Source: DTYU01 sp040757355 (lineage in GTDB: Bacteria; Bacillota; Desulfotomaculia; Desulfotomaculales; Ammonificaceae). From it: a stretch of 64,000 nucleotides of DNA. The stretch's first letter is position 1. Each line of letters starts with the position of its first letter. A program made the translations under genes and the position numbers. Shown piece by piece: positions 52,646-60,401 of the stretch. The stretch covers positions 1 to 64,000 of the forward strand of contig JBFLWY010000004.1 of the NCBI GenBank assembly GCA_040757355.1. Direction: 5' to 3'. Below the pieces are notes generated by a model, which was not told the origin of the DNA, searched no databases, and saw nothing but the letters and a program-made list of their open reading frames with translations.

Positions 52646-52858
52646 TACGGACCTCCCGGCTCTTGCTGTCGGGTTTACGCACCCGCCGGCTCGGTAAGCT
52701 ATTTTTACGGCCCCAAATTTTTATAGCCGCTATATTTCTTCGACACCCGTCGTCTCTTTCCTACTACCGCCCGGCACGCTGGCTCAGAAAAACGCTTACT
52801 GTTTCGCACTCTGCAAGTATTTACAATGGCAGCGGCTAAAAATTCTATCTCCTCCGAG

Positions 52859-52884
52859 TGAACCTTTTCCGCGCCCGCCGTCTC
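52859..52884 (+). promoter_or_regulatory. Candidate ECF sigma promoter
   Basis: TGAACC (52859-52864) and CGTCTC (52879-52884) are typical ECF -35 and -10 pieces, with a spacer of 14 bases that is a little short. They lie 45 bases before the ECF sigma gene, as for an autoregulated locus. Confidence 0.4.
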
Positions 52885-52928
52885 TTTTATAGTAAAGGGA
52901 GCTCCCGAGGCGAAAAGGAGGTGTGGAG

Positions 52929-53369
52929 TTGGATGAAATCAGCTTGGTGAAACGCTGCCAGCAGGGTGACCGGGACGCTTTTAGGACTCTGGTGGAGCGC
53001 TTAAGTACCAAAGCCCTGCGTACAGCTTACCTGATCGTGAACCGGAAAGATACCGCGGAGGATGTCGTCCAGGAAGCGTTCATCCAGTGCTACAGGGAAA
53101 TTAAGCGGTTACGCAGTCCGGAAACCTTTGAAACGTGGTTTTACCGGATGCTGGTCAGGTTGAGCCGGCGAATAGCATCAAAAGAAAAGGGGCGGCTTTC
53201 CCTCGAACCGCTCGATGATGCAAAACAACTCCCAACCCGCAACGCCGACGTAACGGACACCGTGGAAACAAAAGAGATGCAACGGGCCGTGCAGCAACCT
53301 CCCGACAAACAAAACGTTGAGCGAGAAAGAAAGGAGTGTGAAGCAGGTGCGGAAACAGGCGCAGTTTGA
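52929..53369 (+). CDS. ECF sigma factor lacking region 4
   Basis: A 146-residue frame from TTG at 52929 (GGAGG 8 nt upstream; GTG at 52923 overlaps it). Region 2 is intact: LVKRCQQGDRDAFRTLVERL, AYLIVNRKDTAEDVVQEAFI, FETWFYRMLVRLSRR. The linker runs to KEMQRAVQQPPDKQ, which normally leads into region 4, but region 4 is absent. The frame continues over the next gene's start as NVERERKECEAGAETGAV. About 50 codons seem to have been deleted. It may be inactive or a region-2-only factor. Confidence 0.8.
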   Translation: MDEISLVKRCQQGDRDAFRTLVERLSTKALRTAYLIVNRKDTAEDVVQEAFIQCYREIKRLRSPETFETWFYRMLVRLSRRIASKEKGRLSLEPLDDAKQLPTRNADVTDTVETKEMQRAVQQPPDKQNVERERKECEAGAETGAV

Positions 53370-54240
53370 GGAATGGGTACAAGCGTCTTTAGCTTGCAAG
53401 GCTGAAGAAATCACACCCGCAGCGGATATGTGGGAGTGTATTAACGCTAAGATCTCCGTAATGAAGAAGGAGAGAGGAATTCTGCTCTCCGGAAAAAGAT
53501 TGGCTGAGTATCTGTTTTTGGGGCAGCCCGTCTGGAAAAAGGCGGTGGCCGGGAGCCTTTGCGGTATGCTTCTTATAGGAGGGCTGATTTTCAGTGTTTC
53601 GCCTCAAGCGCGGGCCTGGGCGGCTGAAAACTTCGGGTTCCTCATCTACAAGGTGGTAAGAGCCAGAGACGGATACTCGCTGGTCAAACTAACTTCGAAG
53701 CAAGCTGCTCCCGAAGAAGGCATATCTTTCGGTTTCGGTAAGATTGGAAACATAGGCGAGACGCCGGCTAAGGCACCGGGTAGAATAAAGGGAATCACCG
53801 AGGGGAAAAGCACACCCAGGTACGCCACGGCCGCTGAAGCAGAAGCAAAGGTGGGCTTCCCGGTGCGCCTGCCCGAGTACCTGCCCGCAGGGTACAAATT
53901 GGAGTTCATCGCCGCCGACAAACGGGAAAAAACCGGTAAGGGCTTCGTGAACGTCATGTACCGGGTTCCGGGAGAGGCGATGAAAACCTTAGACCTGATG
54001 CTCACTGACGAAGACGGTTTCCTCAAGGGCGGTGACGCCGTGCGGGAGGTCAAGGTGAAGGAAAAAACCGCGTACTGGTCCGAGTACCCGATAGCGACGG
54101 TTACCGGTTGCGATACCGAGCCTACGGTGAAGGCGGGACACATGCTGAAGTGGCAAAACAACGGCATAACCTACACGCTGCGCGACAGCGGTGATCTGGC
54201 CCTGGAAGAGATGACAAAAATAGCGGAATCAATCAAGTAG
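53347..54240 (+). CDS. DUF4367 membrane protein, likely anti-sigma factor
   Basis: About 297 residues from GTG at 53347 (AAAGGAG 10 nt upstream; GTG at 53338 and TTG at 53317 are other options). A cytoplasmic N-terminal part (about 1-75), one membrane segment (about 77-95, AGSLCGMLLIGGLIFSV) and an extracellular DUF4367 domain (about 175-297, VRLPEYLPAGYKLEFIAAD). This layout, with a sigma gene just upstream, is that of an ECF-associated membrane regulator. It overlaps the truncated sigma frame by 23 bases. Confidence 0.8.
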   Translation: MRKQAQFEEWVQASLACKAEEITPAADMWECINAKISVMKKERGILLSGKRLAEYLFLGQPVWKKAVAGSLCGMLLIGGLIFSVSPQARAWAAENFGFLIYKVVRARDGYSLVKLTSKQAAPEEGISFGFGKIGNIGETPAKAPGRIKGITEGKSTPRYATAAEAEAKVGFPVRLPEYLPAGYKLEFIAADKREKTGKGFVNVMYRVPGEAMKTLDLMLTDEDGFLKGGDAVREVKVKEKTAYWSEYPIATVTGCDTEPTVKAGHMLKWQNNGITYTLRDSGDLALEEMTKIAESIK

Positions 54241-54259
54241 GGCTCAATCAGATGTGACC

Positions 54260-54291
54260 CAGAGAAGGCGCTCCGGCGTCTTCTCTGTTTT
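54260..54291 (+). terminator. Terminator after the sigma/anti-sigma pair
   Basis: CAGAGAAG pairs with CTTCTCTG around GCGCTCCGGCGT, followed by TTTTG. Confidence 0.75.
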
Positions 54292-54357
54292 GACGGCTAC
54301 GGCCTTTTAAAATACGAGAGCGGCCCTTTCTTTAGCTTTACAGTGCTTTAATTTTCC

Positions 54358-54386
54358 TTTACAATAAAACATATATAAGGTATTAT
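54358..54386 (+). promoter_or_regulatory. Sigma-A type promoter of the toxin-antitoxin pair
   Basis: TTTACA (54358-54363), 17 bases, TATTAT (54381-54386). The -10 lies only 19 bases before the TTG start, so the message would have a very short leader that begins close to or within the GGGAGG ribosome site. Confidence 0.5.
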
Positions 54387-54404
54387 AACAGGGAGGTAAA
54401 GCAA

Positions 54405-54656
54405 TTGTTTGCAAAGGTTTCGAGGAAAGGACAGATAACCCTTCCCGCCGAAGTCAGAAAGGTCTTAAACCTCCGTCCCGGGGCGCGCGTGCGGTTTGTG
54501 GTCGAGAAGGATGCTGCCCGGATTGTCCCGGTCGAAGGAGGAATCGAATCCCTCCGAGGCGCAGTCAAGGTCTCTGCACCACAGGATTTCAAAGCCGCCC
54601 GCCATCAGGCTATGGAGGAACGCACCCGTGAAAAAGGCCCGCGCACTCGACGCTAA
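54405..54656 (+). CDS. AbrB/SpoVT-type antitoxin
   Basis: An 83-residue protein with an N-terminal swapped-hairpin AbrB domain (FAKVSRKGQITLPAEVRKVL, NLRPGARVRFVVEKD) that binds DNA, and a C-terminal tail that would wrap the toxin. TTG start with GGGAGG 8 nt upstream. The toxin gene starts inside it, overlapping by 29 bases, so expression is coupled. The pair should be autoregulated at the promoter just upstream. Confidence 0.9.
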   Translation: MFAKVSRKGQITLPAEVRKVLNLRPGARVRFVVEKDAARIVPVEGGIESLRGAVKVSAPQDFKAARHQAMEERTREKGPRTRR

Positions 54657-55044
54657 CATTATCCTCCGCTTCCTGACCAACGATATTCCGGAACAGGCGA
54701 ACCGTTGCGCGGAGCTCCTGAAGCGGGTCGAAGCCGGCACCGAAGCGGTCTGGCTGCCCGACCTCGTCCTGGCGGATATCGTCTGGACCTTAGAAAAATC
54801 TTATAAACAGCCTAAGAACCAGATCTATGACCTGCTCCTCCCCATTCTCAACCTGCGGGGCCTGCGTTTTTCCAGCAAGCAAAGAGCGCGGGCAGCCCTC
54901 CGGCTTTACACAGAAAAGAACGTTGACTGGACCGATGCCTTCACCGCCGCCCAGATGCTTGCCCGGAACCTCCGCGAAATCTACTCGTACGATACAGACT
55001 TCGACAAATTAGAAGGCATTACCCGTCTTGAACCCGGCGGTTAA
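54628..55044 (+). CDS. PIN domain toxin, VapC type
   Basis: A 138-residue PIN domain ribonuclease. Start GTG at 54628 with GGAGG 9 nt upstream; the longer frame runs through the antitoxin gene. Acidic active-site residues are expected in ALDANIILRFLTND, VLADIVWTLEKSY, NVDWTDAFTAA and YSYDTDFDKL. At the second position the common Glu is Asp (LAD instead of LAE), so activity might be altered. It forms a VapBC-type system with the AbrB-like gene. Confidence 0.88.
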   Translation: MKKARALDANIILRFLTNDIPEQANRCAELLKRVEAGTEAVWLPDLVLADIVWTLEKSYKQPKNQIYDLLLPILNLRGLRFSSKQRARAALRLYTEKNVDWTDAFTAAQMLARNLREIYSYDTDFDKLEGITRLEPGG

Positions 55045-55291
55045 TTTTTGAAAAAGCGGTTCCCGAAAAAGCCACTTGCATAGTTAAAGAAGACCCCGCA
55101 CTTTACCAGGTCAAACCGGCACGACGGAAATTTGAGTAGAGTAAGACTCATAGACTCAGCTTCTTGCCCGGGAAAAGGGAGCTAGGGGGTTGTAAAAGAT
55201 TCGCTAAAAAAAGAACTGAAATTTAATTCTGCCGTACCTAACATTTTTCCTCCTTGACCATTAAAAAGAAGCCTGCCACTTCTCTACCCAA

Positions 55292-56101
55292 TCAATTCTC
55301 ACCTTTAAAAAACCGCTGCCACTCCTCCTTCCCGAGGAAGCTCTCCTCCACGTTCACCTCCATCTCCTGGAACATCTTATAGGGAACGGCGAAGGTGAAC
55401 AGGTCTTTCCCAAGTTGTTTGCGTACATTTTTCCGAGCGGACAGGTCCACCAGGCCGATGACGGCGCGGGGAGTTTCGGACTGCGCTTCCCGGTAAGGGA
55501 AGATGCCGAGCGACTGACATCCGGCGCAGAACGGGACGATCACGCTTTCGTTGCTCTCCCGCGGGTAGTTCGCCAGAACCGTAAGGGCGGCAAGCTGGTC
55601 GGGGTTGGCGAGGAAGATGACGACCATAGGGGGTTCTTCGTCAGGAGCCACCTCTTTTAGCGGCTTGAAGACAACGTATTTCGCAGGGATATCGGTGATC
55701 GGCATAAGCTCAACGAACTTCTTTACCAGTTCCGGCGACTTGATGTACCTCTCCCCGTGTAGCAGGTTCTCGACGAATTCTTCCCGGTGCGTCTTGATCA
55801 TTTCCCGTCTCAGTCCGAGGTGCGCGCTCCCCGTAGACAGGAAGCGGCAGAAGGCTTCGACGCCGCCCTGCCAATTTAGGTACTGGTTGCCGAACCCCAG
55901 GCCCGTGCCGCCGCCTAAGCAGCCGAAGGTTTTGCGGTCTGCCGCAGCGGTTTTGCCCCCGGCCGCGTTGGCAAAAAGCCACATCACGCATCCCCAGCCG
56001 CCTTCTTTGAACTGCATCGCCGCGTCTGGTTTCTCATCGGTCCACAGAAGGGCCACGGGGCCAAACTTCAGGCTGAGGGCAGCGGCAATTTTGCTTTCCA
56101 T
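55292..56101 (-). CDS. DUF169 domain protein
   Basis: A 269-residue protein of the DUF169 family, common in anaerobes and methanogens, function unknown. Anchors: KFGPVALLWTDEKP, GGWGCVMWLFANAAGGKTAA, FGCLGGGTGLGFGNQY, VIFLANPDQLAALTVLANY, VPFCAGCQSLGIFPY. Conserved Cys in the WGC, FGC and CAGC motifs may bind a metal or cluster. ATG at 56101 has GGAGGATGC upstream; the longer frame adds 11 residues without support. It is a single gene. Confidence 0.88.
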   Translation of the reverse strand: MESKIAAALSLKFGPVALLWTDEKPDAAMQFKEGGWGCVMWLFANAAGGKTAAADRKTFGCLGGGTGLGFGNQYLNWQGGVEAFCRFLSTGSAHLGLRREMIKTHREEFVENLLHGERYIKSPELVKKFVELMPITDIPAKYVVFKPLKEVAPDEEPPMVVIFLANPDQLAALTVLANYPRESNESVIVPFCAGCQSLGIFPYREAQSETPRAVIGLVDLSARKNVRKQLGKDLFTFAVPYKMFQEMEVNVEESFLGKEEWQRFFKGEN

Positions 56102-56308
56102 AAAGCATCCTCCTTCGCGAAGATAATACGCCACCTAAGGTAATCCTTTCAAAAGATTTTACCATAACCAACGGGGTATTGAACGTCCCGCTGTAAAATT
56201 CGCCATCACCACGCCTTCGGTGTATCTACAGCACACCATACCTGGAGCAAAATTCTACTAAACACATATATTACATCATCGAAATCTGTAAAAAGGGACA
56301 GGAATTGG

Positions 56309-58423
56309 GTGATATATGTCGTATTATACCTGAAAAAGGGGTTGAACGGCGTGCGGAAGCGAATTTTGCTTTATTCGGTTGGATTGTTAGTGCTTTTATC
56401 CTTAGCGGTTCTCTCTAACTTCGGTGAGCTTCGGGCATACTTCGCGCCTCAGAACGCCAAGTCCGGTACCACCCCTGAACAAAACGCCTCCCGGCCTCCC
56501 GGAAGCGCGGTGGCGGCTCCGAAACCTACTTTAGATGAGCTGCGGAAACAGGCGCGCGCGGTGAAGGCGAACGAACTCGGTCAGGTGCCCATACTGGTCT
56601 ACCACCTGATCGGCAGCAAGGAGGAGCGCTGGACCCGTACGCCCGAGAACCTTCGCAAGGACCTGGCGGAGCTTAACCGGCGTGGGTACGTTACCGTCTC
56701 GCTGACCGACTACTTGACGGGCAACATCAACATTCCCGCCGGTAAATCGCCCGCGGTCCTTACATTTGACGACAGCACCCCCGGCCATTTCCGTCTCATA
56801 GAAAAGAACGGTGAATTGACGGTAGACCCGAACTGCGCAGTGGGTATCCTGCGGGACTTTGCAAAACAGCACCCCGGCTTCGGCAACGCGGCCACCTTTT
56901 TCATAAACGCCCGTCCGTTCTGCGGTGAGCAGGGACAGGAGAAATACTGGCAGAAGAAGCTGCAAATGCTGGTCGAATGGGGGTTCGAGATCGGCAACCA
57001 CACCATGCACCATCTGAACCTGAAAAACCAGCCGCCCCAGAAGATCCGGCAGGAAATCGCCGGTCTGCAGGCGCTCATCCAGCAGGCGGTGCCCGGCTAC
57101 ACCCCGTCGGCCTTCGCGATTGTCCAGGACGGCCTGCCGCAGCCTTACGATACGGTCGTCCAGGGGACGTACAACGGCACGACGTACCATCACAGCGGCG
57201 TGGTATGGTGGGCATGGAGCGCGGCGCGTTCCCCTTACCATAAGGAGTTTGACCCGTTGCGCCTTCAGCGGATCCAGGTCTTCCAGGACCACGGCGTGAG
57301 TTCACTGACCACGTGGTTGGACCGGATAGAGCCCACGCGTTACGTCAGCGACGGAAACCCCGGGACGATAGCTTTTCCGCAGGGTTGGGAGCAGGTTCTG
57401 GTGGAGAAGCAAAACGCCAAGGTCATTACTTATCAGGCCGAAAAATCCGAGCGGACGCCGGAGCGGGAGCAACAAGCCTTAAACGCGAAAGGGGTCCATG
57501 TAACCTTTTCCTGGGCGTCTTCACAGGAGCGCTGGAGGCAGGTGATCGACCTGGTGAAAGCGACCGGATTGAACACGATTCAACTCGACGTTAAGGATGA
57601 ATCCGGCCGCATCGGGTACCTCTCGGAAGTTCAGTTAAGCAGAGACATTGGCGCCGCACAAAACTACCTGAAGATAAGAGACCTGCTTAGAGAACTCCGG
57701 GCCGAAGGGATATACAGCGTGGCCCGGATTGTTGTCATACGGGACCCGGTACTGGCAAAAAAGAGACCCGACCTGATGGTGCGTACCGCAAGCGGCTATC
57801 CTCTGTCCGGCGGCGTGTGGGTCAACCCGTGTTCCCGGGAAGTCTGGGACTATAACATCGCGCTGGCCAAGGAGGCATACGCACTCGGCTTTGACGAGGT
57901 GCAGTTCGACTACCTCCGGTTTCCGGAAGGGACGAACGCCTGGACCTCCGTTTACCCCGGCATGGGAAACCGGCACCGGACGGACGTAATCACCGGCTTC
58001 GTCCGCTACGCCCGGGAGCAAATCGGCTGGGAGAAATGGTTGTCGGTGGCGGTATTCGGTTTTATGGGGTACGCTAAGGACGACCAGAAAATCGGCCAGC
58101 GTCCCGAACGGCTGGCTCCCTTTCTGGACTTTCTGTCCCCGATGGCTTACCCTTCCCACTACAGTCCCGGAAATTACGGGTTTTCCAACCCCAACGCCCA
58201 CCCCTACGAAGTGGTGGACGGCACCCTATCTGACTTCGAGAAGTTGATTGACACCAGCGGCTGCCGGCTCCGCCCCTGGCTGCAGGCCTTCACCCTCGGC
58301 CCGCCCCCCTTCGGACCGGCAGAAATTAAGGCGCAGATGAAAGCCACGGTAAAACACGGCATCCAGACCTGGCTCCTCTGGAACCCGTGCGTGATCTATC
58401 GTCCGGAAGCGCTGCAACAATAA
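56309..58423 (+). CDS. Polysaccharide deacetylase fused to a DUF4015 glycoside hydrolase
   Basis: A 704-residue secreted or membrane-anchored protein. N-terminal anchor (about 19-36). A polysaccharide deacetylase-type domain (about 90-345) has TFDD (152-155) and GNHTMHH (229-235) as metal ligands. A DUF4015 putative glycoside hydrolase domain follows (about 395-704; GLNTIQLDVKDESGRIGY, EVQFDYLRFPEG, LDFLSPMAYPSHY). Both domains are known separately; the fusion would combine deacetylation and chain cleavage. The start may also be GTG at 56351. Confidence 0.88.
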   Translation: MIYVVLYLKKGLNGVRKRILLYSVGLLVLLSLAVLSNFGELRAYFAPQNAKSGTTPEQNASRPPGSAVAAPKPTLDELRKQARAVKANELGQVPILVYHLIGSKEERWTRTPENLRKDLAELNRRGYVTVSLTDYLTGNINIPAGKSPAVLTFDDSTPGHFRLIEKNGELTVDPNCAVGILRDFAKQHPGFGNAATFFINARPFCGEQGQEKYWQKKLQMLVEWGFEIGNHTMHHLNLKNQPPQKIRQEIAGLQALIQQAVPGYTPSAFAIVQDGLPQPYDTVVQGTYNGTTYHHSGVVWWAWSAARSPYHKEFDPLRLQRIQVFQDHGVSSLTTWLDRIEPTRYVSDGNPGTIAFPQGWEQVLVEKQNAKVITYQAEKSERTPEREQQALNAKGVHVTFSWASSQERWRQVIDLVKATGLNTIQLDVKDESGRIGYLSEVQLSRDIGAAQNYLKIRDLLRELRAEGIYSVARIVVIRDPVLAKKRPDLMVRTASGYPLSGGVWVNPCSREVWDYNIALAKEAYALGFDEVQFDYLRFPEGTNAWTSVYPGMGNRHRTDVITGFVRYAREQIGWEKWLSVAVFGFMGYAKDDQKIGQRPERLAPFLDFLSPMAYPSHYSPGNYGFSNPNAHPYEVVDGTLSDFEKLIDTSGCRLRPWLQAFTLGPPPFGPAEIKAQMKATVKHGIQTWLLWNPCVIYRPEALQQ

Positions 58424-58494
58424 TTTACTTTTCACCCGGGACCTATTGTGATAAATATTTTAAGAAACTGAATTTGACCAACGGGGTTTTTGCA

Positions 58495-59934
58495 GTGAGT
58501 AAGTCTTTCTGCGGAAGCAGATTTATACAGGCTTTTCTGTTGAGTACCGTCGCCCTGATCGGCGCCGTCCTTTTTGTATGGGCGTTCGGCCCCGCCCAGT
58601 ACCGCATCGACGGCTTTACAGTACACGGCGCGGTCCGTCCTGCGCTCTCCGGAAATACCGTTATTGAATTCCCGCCGCTTGGCACGCTTACGGCAAAAAC
58701 ACACCGCGCTCTCCTCGAGTGCCGGGTGACCCTGCTTCAGGTGGAAGAAAAGATGGTTACCGACACGCTTAAGAACCCTGATTTAAGCACACTGTGGGAC
58801 CGCGTGGAACGGGAAACAATCCGGGCGCTCGGGGTATTTGCCCTGCGTCAATTCCTTTTCGGAATCCTGGGTGCCGTGATTCTTTCCTGGTTTATCTTTC
58901 GCCTCCCCTTCCGGAGGCTCTACCAGCCCGCGATTGCCGGGCTTCTGCTCACAGCAGCCTGGTTAGCTCCGGCCTACTATACGTACCAGCCAGAGGCATT
59001 CAAGCACCCGTCGTACAGCGGTATGATCGAGGCGGCCCCCCGGGTACTGGCATTCAGCAACGATCTCGTCAGCGGTTTTCACGAATTCAAGTTAAAAGCC
59101 CCCACAATCGCGGCCAATCTTCAGGCATTATTCAACCGCGCCGACAGCCTGAATGCTTCTGCAAACCACGAGGAAGGTATCAGGCTCCTGCTCATTTCTG
59201 ACGTCCACAACAACCCCGTGGGTGCCGCCCTCGCCAGGCAGTTGGCGTCCCGTTTCAACGTCGATGCTGTTTTTGACGCCGGCGACCTGACGGACCTCGG
59301 CTTGCCCCTGGAGCTAAACCTTATCGAGGACATCAAAAAGTTGGCGGTGCCTTACGTCCTCGCACCGGGTAATCATGATTCGCCTGAGGTGATAAACTCC
59401 CTATCGTCGCATCCCGGAATACGTGTTTTGGACGGTAGAGTCCTCAACGTAGCCGGTCTGTCAGTTGTCGGCTCACCGGTCCCGTCCGTGAACCGCCCCG
59501 CTCCCGAAGCAGACTCTCCGGCTCAGGAAGAAGCCGAACTCCACGCTCAAGCCGAAGCGCTCGCGGCGGTTCTTGACCGGGCCGAGCGCTCCATAGATGT
59601 ACTGATGGTCCATGACCCGCGGGTGGCCCGGCGCTTCATCGGGCGCGTACCGCTGATCGTTTGCGGACACACGCACCGGGTGACGGTCGGCGGCGACAGG
59701 TCCTCACTACTGTTGAACCCCGGTACAACCGGCGCGTCAGGTATTCGGGGGCTGCAGGCGACAGAAGAAGTGTCTTACACCGCAATGGTGGTCCAACTAG
59801 ATGCGTCCAAACGACCGGTTGGAGTAAACATCATCACCTACCGGCCACGGGAAGGCAGCTTCCGCGTCGAGCACCGGACAATCCTCGACCCGGCAACCCA
59901 AAGTGATGGGCTCACCCTCGCCCCAGAACCTTAA
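58495..59934 (+). CDS. Membrane metallophosphoesterase
   Basis: About 479 residues from GTG at 58495 (GGGG 9 nt upstream; earlier TTG and ATG codons overlap the previous gene). N-terminal membrane segments (about 10-30, 120-140, 150-175) precede an extracytoplasmic calcineurin-like phosphoesterase domain (about 225-470). Motifs: ISDVHNNP, DAGDLTDLG, APGNHDSPE, MVHDPRVA, CGHTHRVTVGG. The five metal motifs are intact. It follows the deacetylase/hydrolase gene by about 70 bases, so may share its transcript. Substrate unknown. Confidence 0.9.
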   Translation: MSKSFCGSRFIQAFLLSTVALIGAVLFVWAFGPAQYRIDGFTVHGAVRPALSGNTVIEFPPLGTLTAKTHRALLECRVTLLQVEEKMVTDTLKNPDLSTLWDRVERETIRALGVFALRQFLFGILGAVILSWFIFRLPFRRLYQPAIAGLLLTAAWLAPAYYTYQPEAFKHPSYSGMIEAAPRVLAFSNDLVSGFHEFKLKAPTIAANLQALFNRADSLNASANHEEGIRLLLISDVHNNPVGAALARQLASRFNVDAVFDAGDLTDLGLPLELNLIEDIKKLAVPYVLAPGNHDSPEVINSLSSHPGIRVLDGRVLNVAGLSVVGSPVPSVNRPAPEADSPAQEEAELHAQAEALAAVLDRAERSIDVLMVHDPRVARRFIGRVPLIVCGHTHRVTVGGDRSSLLLNPGTTGASGIRGLQATEEVSYTAMVVQLDASKRPVGVNIITYRPREGSFRVEHRTILDPATQSDGLTLAPEP

Positions 59935-60111
59935 GTTTTTTCCACAAGAAGGCTCGTGAGACGACCAAAACCACGTCCAAGGCCTTGCCTTTACTCGTAT
60001 TTGCATACATCAGTGCGTCTTAATGTAAGGTAAGTATTCAGGCTTCCCGTCGGGCGCGGCGATAAACGGCGCAGTGCTTCGTCATACTCGCCGTCCGGGT
60101 CCTCACGTACC

Positions 60112-60150
60112 ATTTAAGAGGTGAGATGTGGGAGGTTAGAGGTGAGATTT
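60112..60150. repeat. GAGGTGA-type 7-bp repeat array
   Basis: AAGAGGTGAGATGTGG, then GAGGTTA, GAGGTGA, GATTT, in 7-bp phase. It occupies the place where the copies at 1464 and 28737 have GGAAGTC-type arrays. Confidence 0.72.
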
Positions 60151-60235
60151 TTGCCCTGGCAAAAAAACAGGCAGTTTTCACAACAATTAAGGTTTTTATG
60201 AAATTGCTACTTACCAAGTTGAATTGAGTGCTGGG
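60151..60235. repeat. Class 1 element lacking its left inverted repeat
   Basis: Begins directly at TTGCCCTGGC of the class 1 interior and ends TTGAGTGCTGGG. The left CCCAGCACTCAA is missing and a 7-bp array abuts the interior. Confidence 0.75.
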
Positions 60236-60261
60236 TTCCTCGCACTGCTTGTTTCTCGCCG

Positions 60262-60332
60262 CCCCGCACTCAACTCAGTCGGTAAAAGCAGCGTAGCTCC
60301 GGTGACCTTTGCACACGGAGTTGAGTGCGGGG
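60262..60332. repeat. CCCCGCACTCA inverted-repeat element, interior class 2
   Basis: 71 bp with perfect 15-bp ends CCCCGCACTCAACTC and GAGTTGAGTGCGGGG. Confidence 0.83.
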
Positions 60333-60401
60333 TAAGTGGTGGGTTGAAGGATAAATAGTTACACGTAAAGGAGCGGGAGACTTTGCGTGAGGGGTTTTTA
60401 A

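Larger units (their letters stand above)
59935..60401. repeat. Composite repeats between the phosphoesterase and sugar transferase genes
   Basis: 467 bases. A CTTCCCGTCGGGCGCGGCGATAA module at about 60042-60070, a GAGGTGA-type 7-bp array at 60112-60152, a class 1 element with no left inverted repeat (60151-60235), and a class 2 element (60262-60332). Same plan as 1420-1790 and 28690-29105. No gene. Confidence 0.78.
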
